Source of the DNA: Penium margaritaceum
Taxonomy: Eukaryota; Streptophyta; Zygnematophyceae; Desmidiales; Peniaceae
DNA length: 38,760 nucleotides
Direction: 5' to 3'
Assembly (NCBI GenBank): GCA_023375785.1
Contig: SZWC01000521.1
Span: 182,442 to 221,201, forward strand
Shown: piece after piece, positions 31,935 to 38,760 of the stretch
How positions within the stretch are numbered: position 1 is the first letter of the stretch
Layout of the letters: each line of letters opens with the position of its first letter
Translations under genes and position numbers: made by a program
Notes under the pieces: generated by a model
Seen by the model: the letters and a program-made list of their open reading frames with translations, nothing else
Told to the model about the DNA's origin: nothing
The model's database searches: none

Positions 31935-32653
31935 TGCTAGAAATGGGGTCAACCGGCTCAATCACAGGTCCACAGGATCAGGCATGGAGAAAATACCAAA
32001 TGCCTACTCCGATCATCAATCCAACTTCACCACGTGAATAATGCGGTGGTAAATTGTCTACGGTCCAAGTTTTCGGCCGATCCAATGGTCGGATGGGGAG
32101 AAATAAATTCTGGGTCTGAATCTGTGCGAGGGGCCCATGCCTTTGTCTCAAAATGGAATAAGGACAAGAGGTCCAGGGTCAAGACCAGGTAAAGACCATA
32201 TCCAAAAAGGCCCTTGGTAATAGTCTTGCCTTGGCAGATTGTGCTGACTAGGATAGATGGATGTGGCCTTACTTTTTAGGTGATGTGTGATCCTCTTGGT
32301 GGTTTGATGTGCTAGCCATGGACACATGGCAATTTCCCACGTGATTGTGGGTGAGGTGACCATTAGGAGTGTGACATGGGAGCATGCTCTAGCTCTCTAA
32401 GTCATGTGTGAGTGGCCAGCCTGATTGCTAGGCTGATGGCCTCTCTTGTGTGAGCTTCTGGTGTGGTATGAGTGAGACTTGGCCTCCATGGTCAAGGAGT
32501 GTGGTTTGTAAGAAGGCAGATATGCCCATGCTCTTACTAATTATGTACTGCCTTGTTTTGAGTGATGTAACAAGTATTCAAGAGTGCATCCCATTCCTTT
32601 CCATGCCCAATTGGTTGCTGTTCCATTGCTACCCCTCTTTCCAAGATCCAACA
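31935..32653 (+). repeat. LTR of element D, shared by an upstream copia tail (719 bp)
   Basis: It starts TGCTAGAAATGG after a polypurine tract and ends CCAACA before a primer site. Having a polypurine tract on its left and a primer site on its right is the mark of an LTR between two copies in tandem, or of a permuted copy. No second copy is in the window, so the length rests on these signals alone. It has no tRNA-like module or clear TATA box. Confidence 0.8.
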
Positions 32654-32655
32654 CT

Positions 32656-32671
32656 TAGTATCAGAGCTAGG
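32656..32671 (+). other. Primer-binding site of element D
   Basis: TAGTATCAGAGCTAGG, two mismatches from the usual plant copia site complementary to the 3' end of initiator tRNA-Met (TGGTATCAGAGCCAGG). This differs from elements A and B, which use the anticodon arm. Confidence 0.82.
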
Positions 32672-33265
32672 TTTTGCCAGTTTCAGACAACGCAGGCCGT
32701 CACATTGACTCCAGATCAAACCTGCATAAAATTTTACAATTGACCACTGCATCGTCAAGTTCACGAGACAAGCTTTCCATCAAGGCCAAGATCGCGAAGA
32801 TCCATCAGTCGGATTGTGAGTTATGCCCAAAACAAGGTCGGCCTGTGCAACTTCCTTCTGTTGGAGTAAGACAGTTGCCTTGTGCTGGCCATAAATCCCT
32901 TGTTTCTTTGTCAAAATTTGAGAGCGGCTTATGAAAATTGTATTACTTTTTCCTAAGCTTTTCAGTGGTGCAATTTTTTATGTGTTCCATCGGTACGTTT
33001 ATGAGAAACGCCGTTTACAAAGTCGCTGGTCTTAGCGGTAGTAGGGGCAGCAGCATACCCAGTTTTCAAGAGGACAGATCTCCTAAAATCCCCCGATGAT
33101 GACCCTGTTTAAGGTGTCTATCTGAAAATTTTTTAGCTGCATTTTCCAGTGGTAGGATCAGTTCTTCATACTTCCCAGTCTGCTGGTCTCCACAGTCAGG
33201 TAGTTTTCTAGCAAAAGCAGCAGCAGAAGCAAGGGTAGCGCCGCCGTCCAAGGACAGCGCTGAGC
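32672..33265 (+). other. Untranslated leader of element D
   Basis: Between the primer site and the first gag Met. No recognised coding; a T-rich tract lies near 32940-32985. Confidence 0.55.
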
Positions 33266-34260
33266 ATGACCAAAGCTCAAATGGCAGCAGCAGCCGTTGT
33301 GACAGCTGCCCAGCCTCTTGAGAGGCTGGAAGGAAGTGCCAAATTTGCCTTCTGGAAGATCCACACCCGTCTTTTCTTGGAGGAGCGGGGCTTGTGGAAG
33401 GTGGTAAGCGGCAAAGAGCCAGCTCCAGTTCCGCAAGCAGTGGGCACCACCGCAACGTAGGTGGTGGCAGGGAAGACGCCACAGATGGGTGCAGCCGGTG
33501 CAGGTTCATCTGCAGTTGCAGCATCAGCGTCTGAGGATTGGAGGAAGAAGGACAGGCAGGCCTACACGCTGCTTGTCAACATCATCTCCAACCCGCATCT
33601 CGAGAACATGAGCCAGACAGCAACGGCAAAGGAGAGGTGGGAGGCATTGCGCAAGAAGTATGAGAGTAAGGATCCAGCCTTCCTCATACTCTTGGAGAAG
33701 AAGATGATGACATTGAGGATGTAGAGTGGTGAGGGAATAGAGGCGTACCTAGACAGGGCCAAGGACCTTACTAAGCAGCTGAAAGCAGCTGGGAACCCTG
33801 TTGAGGAGACTCGCTTCATCCTCCGCTTGCTGAGGGGTCTCCCCTAGAGCTACGACACGGTGTAGGAAACACTGGAGTGCCATCCTAGTCTCGACCTTGA
33901 CTTCATCTGCACTCACTTGGTGCAGGTAGAGCTACGCCGCAACACAGTCAAGCCCAACGATGGTAGCAGCGGGACAGAAGCAACTTTTGTGGTCATGGGT
34001 AACCGCAACCAGCAGCAGCAGAGAGGCAAGAAGAAAGGCAAGTGTCACTACTGTCAGAAAGAGGGGCACTACAAGAAAGAGTGCTTCAAGTTCAAGAGGG
34101 ACCAGAAGAAGCAGTAGCAACAGTAGCAAAAGCAGCAGTCTCCACAATAGGAGCAACAACAGTCACACCAGCGTCAGCAACAATAGCAGCAGACACAGCA
34201 GCGACAGCAGTAGCAGCAGTAGAACCAGGCTAGAGTGCACCACTTTGGCAACATGAACGT
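33266..34260 (+). pseudogene. Copia gag of element D
   Basis: First Met at 33266, then LEGSAKFAFWKIHTRLFLEE, WRKKDRQAYTLLVNIISNPH and TAKERWEALRKKYESKDPAF, the typical copia gag (UBN2-type) domain. TAG stops at 33458, 33722, 33845 and 33862 interrupt the domain, the last two in LP*SYDTV*ETL. The zinc knuckle CHYCQKEGHYKKECF is intact (34043-34084). A Gln-rich tract of CAG/CAA codons (about 34100-34235) follows, with six CAG positions changed to TAG. Confidence 0.9.
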
Positions 34261-34740
34261 GGCCAAGGAGGGGTGCGACCACCTTTTTATGGCAAAGTCC
34301 GACATGCCGCAGGTGGAGAAAGCAGACCTGGCAGAGTATAAGGACTCAGGGTGTACCAAGAGTTTGATGCACCACAAGAAGTGGTTCTCGTAGTTGCTGT
34401 AAATCCTCCCTCGACCTATTTCTTTGGGTGATGATCAGGTGGTGTATGCTGAGGAGATTGGGATTGTGGAGTTGTGGCTAGAGACCCCGCGTGGCATGGA
34501 AGTGGGAGTGTTCCACGGAGTGCTGTATGTACCTAATGCTGCATTCATCCTCCTCTCAGTCTCCTCTCTCACTAACACAGGGCTACGTGTCATCTTTGAC
34601 AACGACTACGGCTACATCCTCAATAAATCCACGGGGGAGGAGCTGGCCAGGATGGTGAAGGAGGGTGACATGTACAGGCTGCTTGGGGTGACCAAGGTCC
34701 CGCGTGAACAGAGCCTTGCAGCAGTGGTGCAGGCCACAAA
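34261..34740 (+). pseudogene. Copia protease region of element D
   Basis: YKDSGCTKSLMHHKKWF (about 34338-34390) holds the DSG aspartic-protease triad. A TAG and a TAA follow at 34392-34403. From 34424 the frame reads VVYAEEIGIVELWLETPRG, HGVLYVPNAAFILLSVSSLT and LGVTKVP, the copia post-protease blocks. Confidence 0.82.
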
Positions 34741-35640
34741 TGGCAAAATCTGGCATGCGCGCTACAGCCACATTGGCATGCGCACTCTGTAGTAGCTGCA
34801 GACGAAGCAGATGGTGCGCAATCTGCCAACCATCTCCAACTTCCAGGCACGGTTGTGCATTGGCTGTTTGGAGGGGAAGCAGCACCGTGATGCATTCTCT
34901 TGAGCAAGAGACCATGCAAAAGAGCTGTTGGAGCTGGTCCACACAGACTTGTGTGGCCCCATGCAGACCCAAAGCTTTGGAGACTCTTGGTACTCACATT
35001 CATCAATGATTTCAGCCATTTCATTGCTGTGTACTTCCTTGCCTCCAAGGACCAATGCTTTGACAGGTTCAAGGAGTTCAAGGCGATGGTAGAAAACCAG
35101 ACCGGGAAGAAGATGAAGGCGTTGCGCAATGACCGTGGTGGCGAGTACCTGAGCAAGGTGTTCTAGGCCTACCTTGCAAGAGAAGGCATCAAGCCACAGT
35201 GCACCGTACCATACTTGCCACAGTAGAATGGTGTAGCAGAACGCACCAACCGGACTATTGTGGAGTCAGCGCACTCCATGCTGCACGCAGCCCGGCTAGC
35301 CTACGACTTCTGGACTGAAGCTGTGAGCATGCTGGTTTACATCAAGAACCGTAGCCCAACAAAGGCGCTAGAGCAGATGACGCTGTACGAGGCGTGGTTT
35401 GACAAGAAGTCGAGCGTGGGCCACCTTCGCGCCTTTGGCAGCGTGGGGCACATGCACGTTCCTAAGGAGAAACGACAGAAGCATGATGCCAAGAGCGCGC
35501 AGATGCTGATGATTGGCTACAACGTGGCAAGAAAGGCATGTCATCTCTATGAGAGGGATACGGGCCACGTCATCATCTCCAGGGACGTCATCTTTGATGA
35601 AATCAATGTCATCGGCAACAATATCGTTTGTGAGGAGGCA
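34741..35640 (+). pseudogene. Copia integrase of element D
   Basis: It has IWHARYSHIGM (zinc-binding His), CIGCLEGKQHR (Cys pair), HTDLCGP with the first catalytic Asp, NDRGGEY with the second and NGVAERTNRT with the Glu. Stops include two TAG at 34790-34795, TGA at about 34902 (expected Arg), TAG at 35164 and TAG at 35224 in PQ*NGVAE (expected Gln). A frameshift lies near 34990. The catalytic residues are all still readable. Confidence 0.9.
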
Positions 35641-36836
35641 GCAAAACTAGCAACTGACAAAGAAGTCGGAGCAAGTGATCGAGTCCTCCTCTCCCCTGAC
35701 CCTTCCTCAACCGTGACAGTGGGAGAAGTACCCTACTATCCCATGTCTGATACAGCATATACAGTGGCCTCATCAGCAATAGCAGAGGACGTGGAAGGGG
35801 GAGCACCAGCAGCAGAGGCATCAGTTGTGCCAACAGCACCACACCAGCCACCCGTCAACGCACTAGCTCCAGGTCGCAGGTACCCTCTTAGGGTGCGATA
35901 CAAGCCTGGGGAACGTGCTAACTTCTAGATGCTACAGAAGCTGGAGCAAATGAACATGGCAGTTGTAGCAGGTTCAAATGAGGCACGGACCTACAAGGAG
36001 GAAATGGCAGCACAAGACGCAGCAGATTGGGCGCACGCAGTGTAGCAAGAGATTCAGTCACAGCTAGACAATGGCATGTGGGAGCTGACTAAGCGTCCAT
36101 CCAAATGTCAGGTCATCAAATGCAAGTGGGTGTTTAAGAAGAAACGGGGAGCAGATGGTAGCCTCGAGAAGTACAAGGCAAGGCTGGTCATGAGGGATAC
36201 TTACAGCAGGAGGGCATCGATTACACAGAAACTTCTGCCCCTTCTGGCAAGTTTGTCTCTGTGCACACGCCCCTTTCCTATGCAGCAGTAGAGGAATTCA
36301 AAGTCCACCACATGGAGGTCAAGATGGCGTTCCTGAACTGTGACCTGGACGAGGAGATTTACATGGAACAGCTAGAGGGGTTTGTCGTGGATGGCCAGGA
36401 GCACCTGGTGTGCAAGCTGCAGAAGTCGCTGTATGGCCTCAAACAGGCGTCGCATGCTTGGAACTAGAAGTTGGATGCAACGCGGCAGTACATGGGGTTT
36501 GAGCGCAGCGTGTGAGACCATAGTGTCTACCGCTGGCAGCATGAGCATAAAATCCTGATCATCATTGTCTATGTTGATGACATGCTCCTCCTCTCCAACA
36601 GCATGTCTGCATTACGGGAGTTCAATGCATCCATGTAGGAGCCCTTCCAGATGTCGGACCTTGGAGAGGCCTCTTACTATTGGCCTGAGGGTGAGTGTGC
36701 ACCCTGGAGGGTCCCTAGCAGTGGCTGTTTCACACCACCAACTGTTTTTGGAGAGACTAAAACTGTGGAGGCAACTGGTTCCAACGATGGCAGACAACTC
36801 GTCAGAGAGTGAGGCAATAGATTTGGCCTCAAATGG
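35641..36836 (+). pseudogene. Copia linker and reverse transcriptase of element D
   Basis: After a linker ending RRYPLRVRYKPGE and a TAG at 35926 come LDNGMWELTKRPSKCQVIKC, KWVFKKKRGADGSLEKYKAR, a frameshift near 36190, and FKVHHMEVKMAFLNCDLDEE. LQKSLYGLKQASHAWN is followed by TAG 36466 (expected Gln) and IVYVDDMLLLSN with intact YVDD (36570-36581). A TGA is at 36513 and a TAG at 36637 before EPFQMSDLGEASYY. A VPTMADNSS segment near 36778-36804 may be the linker to RNase H, so D may continue to about 36836. Confidence 0.9.
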
Positions 36837-36878
36837 ATGGGAATTAACAATTTTTATCAAGGCTCACAAGAAGTGGCA

Positions 36879-36885
36879 TTTTATA
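36879..36885 (-). promoter_or_regulatory. TATA box of LTR E
   Basis: The minus strand reads GGCTATAAAATG with TATAAAA at 36885-36879, the same context (GCTATAAAA) as in LTR B. Confidence 0.6.
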
Positions 36886-36901
36886 GCCACTGATGTAAGC
36901 T

Positions 36902-37169
36902 TTCCAGAACACCAAAGCATGTCAGATTTGAAGCTTCCTAGCAGATTCTATGGCTTCGAGAGTATCTTTTGGTAGGCTGTCCTTTTCCCACCTAGGAAGA
37001 CATCCCTTCCCTCCTCTAGAAGCTTCTGTCCCTTCCTAGATTCCTCAGCTTGCTTCTAGTAGGAGGGAAGGTGTCCAGAAGTCCAAGACACCTCTAGATG
37101 CCTTGTAGGACAAGTCACCCCTTCTAGAAGGTGTGCCACCTTCCTGGACCCTCACCTGGCCTTCCAGAA
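36902..37169. promoter_or_regulatory. Cluster of heat-shock-element-like motifs in LTR E
   Basis: Perfect TTCNNGAA at 36902-36909, 37122-37129 and 37162-37169, and GAANNTTC at 36930-36937 and 37019-37026. All lie upstream of the minus-strand TATA box. Such inverted nGAAn units are the binding pattern of heat-shock factors. The motif is seen; heat response is inferred. Confidence 0.5.
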
Positions 37170-37254
37170 ACTCAAGGAGGAATTCTAGAGGTTGAGCTAG
37201 CTTCCTAGCATCTGTTTTCCACCTCCCTTGAGGCAGGGTAGAATTTCATCTTGT

Positions 37255-37310
37255 GGGACTTGAACCCGGGCCCCTGCCTCTAGAGGTGGATACCATTAAC
37301 CACTAAGCCA
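37255..37310 (-). promoter_or_regulatory. tRNA-like Pol III box A/B module in LTR E
   Basis: On the minus strand box A TGGCTTAGTGGTTA (37310-37297) and box B GGGTTCAAGTCCC (37267-37255). The extended T-arm CCCGGGTTCAAGTCCC equals that of many eukaryotic tRNA-Glu genes as I recall them. The acceptor stem does not close, so this is a tRNA-derived or tRNA-like promoter module rather than a tRNA gene. Confidence 0.72.
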
Positions 37311-37379
37311 CTAAGGTTTGTCTTTTTGGTGTTCATTTTTGGAGTCACTCCTGCCATGGTGAGGAGCATCACTCCAACA

Positions 37380-37397
37380 ATCTCCCCCTTGCGCATC
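37380..37397 (-). other. Polypurine tract of element E
   Basis: The minus strand GCGCAAGGGGGAGAT abuts the LTR TG and is the same as in element F at about 31016-31028. Confidence 0.85.
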
Positions 37398-37439
37398 ACC
37401 CATGGCAGTTGTCCATGCTCAACCTGCAACTGAAGAGCC

Positions 37440-38760
37440 TTTTTCCTCATGGGAGGCGAGCTCATACTTTATTGCTCCCTCCCACTCAGCCCCATCCTTC
37501 TTGTGCAGTGCCTCCCTGAGGCTCCTCTTGCGCAAACCCAGTCCAAATACCCTTGTCGGCATGGTATCTTTTTGTCCTTCTTCGCACACGGCTGCTCATG
37601 CGGGGCTGTTGAGGCGGTTGTTGTTGTGACTGTCCCCTTTCGGCGCCATCCTCTCCAAGCGCCTGCTCCCCCTCTCTTGGAGACCTTGGAGACATCTGTC
37701 GACTCCCCGCCTCCATGTTCATCTCCGGTGCTTCGGATTCCTCATCCAAACTGGCCGGAATAAAGTCTGCCGCTCGCCCATCCCTCAGGCAATGCTCTCT
37801 GATTGGTGGTGATGCGAGGATGTCACCCTCATTCACGTCCTCCGGCGTCTCCTCCTCAAGGAGTGGCATCCACTCCCCCCTCTTGGAGAGACCTGCCTCC
37901 TTGTCTGTCCATCGGCTTTTCTCGTTGAACGTGACGTCGCGAATCCGCACAATCTGCTGCCTCCTTGGGTCAAAGAGCCGATACGCCTTGCTTCCGCTCT
38001 CATATCCAAGGAAAATACACCGGCGGGTACGCGGGTCCAGCTTGCTCCGTCCCTCACGTGCCTGCACAATTGCATGTGCAACAAAACCAAACGTGTGGAG
38101 GTGACCCACCGCCAGCTTCCTCCCGCTCCACACTTCTTGTAGCGTCTTCCACGCATTGCTCTCCTTGTCCTTAAGCGGCTTGGTCGGCATGAGATTCATG
38201 ATGTACGCTGTTGTCCTTGCCGCCTCCGCCCAATACCATTGTGTAAGGCCGGCGTCGCTCAACATGGATCGCACCATGTTAAGGATTGTGCGATTCGCTC
38301 TCTCTGCGACGCCATTCTATTGTGGGGAGTGTGGAGTTGTTTTCTGCCACTCAATCCTCTTGCTCTTCATCCACCTAGGGCACCACGCATATTCACCGCC
38401 ATTGTCACTTCGGAACGCCTTCACCTTCAACTCTGTTTGCCGCTCCACATCAGCCACAAACTCTTGCATGCACGCAAGGACCTCACTCTTCCGCTTCATT
38501 GGGTAGAGGTAGAGTTTCCGGCTATGGTCATCGATGAAGGTGAGGAAGTAGCAAGCTCCGCCGATGGAGCTCTCAAGCGGTCCACACACATCTGTGTGTA
38601 CCACGGCCAGTTTTGCCGATGCACGCGTCCCCTTGGCGACAAACGGCTGCCGAGTTGATTTGCCAATGATGCATGGCTCACACACGGTCTCCTTGGTTCC
38701 ATCAAGGCCGCTGATTTGGAGACCCCGCACCACTTCCCTCTTAGCCATCTCCTTCACTGT
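37440..38760 (-). pseudogene. Copia integrase and linker of element E (partial)
   Basis: Minus strand, entering at the window edge. CEPCIIGKSTRQPF (Cys pair), HTDVCGPLESS (first catalytic Asp), RSDNGGEY (second Asp) and NGVAERANRT (Glu) lie in one frame. One TAG at about 38316 sits in PQ*NGVAE, the same site as in element D. The frame continues with YWAEAARTTAYIMNL, EVWSGRKLAVGHLHTFGFVA, KLDPRTRRCIFLGYESGSK and a linker to about 37500. A single-base shift near 37530 then leads to WEGAIKYELASHEE before the deletion. It is the best-preserved integrase of the window apart from the stop; the N-terminus lies outside. Confidence 0.92.

Larger units (their letters stand above)
32654..36836 (+). mobile_element. 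Ty1/copia element D internal region (gag to RT), 3' part lost or displaced
   Basis: Gag, protease, integrase and RT follow in copia order on the plus strand. It breaks off in the region between RT and RNase H, where minus-strand element E begins. If E is inserted in D, the RNase H and 3' LTR of D should lie beyond the window. Stops are abundant and almost all TAG where Gln is expected. It belongs to a family clearly different from A, B, E and F. Confidence 0.85.
36837..37379 (-). repeat. 3' LTR of element E (outer end unsure)
   Basis: Minus strand from TGTTGGAG at 37379. It contains a tRNA-like module 69-124 nt in, then five perfect GAANNTTC or TTCNNGAA motifs and a TATA box at about 494 nt. 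The plus strand is rich in CTAGAAG and CCTTCC words. Without the 5' LTR (outside the window) the end cannot be set. Confidence 0.65.
36837..38760 (-). mobile_element. Ty1/copia element E, internally deleted, cut by the window end
   Basis: Minus strand: integrase (38757 downwards), linker to about 37440, polypurine tract (37397-37380), then 3' LTR starting TGTTGGAG at 37379. RT and RNase H are missing: the linker passes from the ELASHEE block (about 37440) almost directly to the polypurine tract. The protein closely resembles that of element F, and the polypurine tracts of E and F match (CGCAAGGGGGAGATTG). The LTR end towards lower coordinates is not fixed; it lies between about 36700 and 36880. 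Confidence 0.85.

Noticed and set aside
36726-36740. TGTTTCAC at 36726 as the outer end of LTR E, giving a 654-bp LTR like A and B
   Set aside because: Possible, but a segment resembling the RT-RNase H linker of element D (VPTMADNSS) lies beyond it, so the boundary was left open.
22949-38316. Genomic stop codons repaired by U-to-C RNA editing, as in hornwort and fern organelles
   Set aside because: That editing acts in organelle transcripts. These are nuclear retroelements with frameshifts and deletions, and methyl-C deamination explains the TAG/TGA bias more simply.

Overview
This window looks like an accessory, transposon-filled stretch of a large land-plant nuclear genome (fern, lycophyte or similar; the exact lineage cannot be read from it). 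The grounds are stacked and nested Ty1/copia and Ty3/gypsy LTR retrotransposons, plant-type primer sites, long simple-sequence tracts, and no host gene with recognisable domains. I see no rRNA, true tRNA gene, CRISPR array or bacterial-style operon.

Layout. 1-180 is a G-rich tract. 181-1534 has no recognisable gene. 1535-6244 is a (CACT)n-derived minisatellite whose core, 1689-6028, is about 120 apparently identical copies of a 36-bp higher-order unit. 6245-8419 has no recognised gene but carries a perfect 15-bp stem hairpin. From 8420 to at least 19774 lies a decayed plus-strand Ty3/gypsy element (called G here), split by a minus-strand copia element (A, 14531-18206) bounded by a perfect 5-bp target duplication (TGAGC). 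A MITE-like hairpin follows at 19775-19956, then a (CT)n/(TA)n microsatellite and an antisense gypsy/chromodomain tail (20850-21305). A degenerate GCC-rich repeat region runs to 22339. Copia element F (22340-31270) follows. Its RNase H gene is split by copia element B (24905-30825), which is bounded by a perfect CACTA duplication. A copia RNase H tail, a 719-bp LTR and a gag-to-RT element (D) fill 31795-36836. The window ends in a minus-strand copia element (E) related to F, truncated by the window edge.

How the parts relate. All coding here is retroelement gag-protease-integrase-RT-RNase H, and every copy is broken. B is the most complete: all domains and the catalytic D,D,E and YVDD residues are present, with two frameshifts and several stops. 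A, E and F are internally deleted derivatives that would need enzymes from elsewhere. The most interesting signals are these. (1) The A and B LTRs are the same length to within 1 bp, have TATA boxes at matching positions, and carry tRNA-like box A/box B modules in U3; E has one too. (2) A and B have a primer-binding site that matches the anticodon arm of initiator tRNA-Met rather than its 3' end. (3) The 36-bp array is extremely homogeneous. (4) Stops in the elements are mostly TAG at glutamine positions or TGA at arginine positions, as expected from deamination of methylated CHG/CG cytosines. (5) Perfect hairpins sit at internal-deletion junctions. (6) The E LTR promoter has a cluster of heat-shock-element-like motifs.
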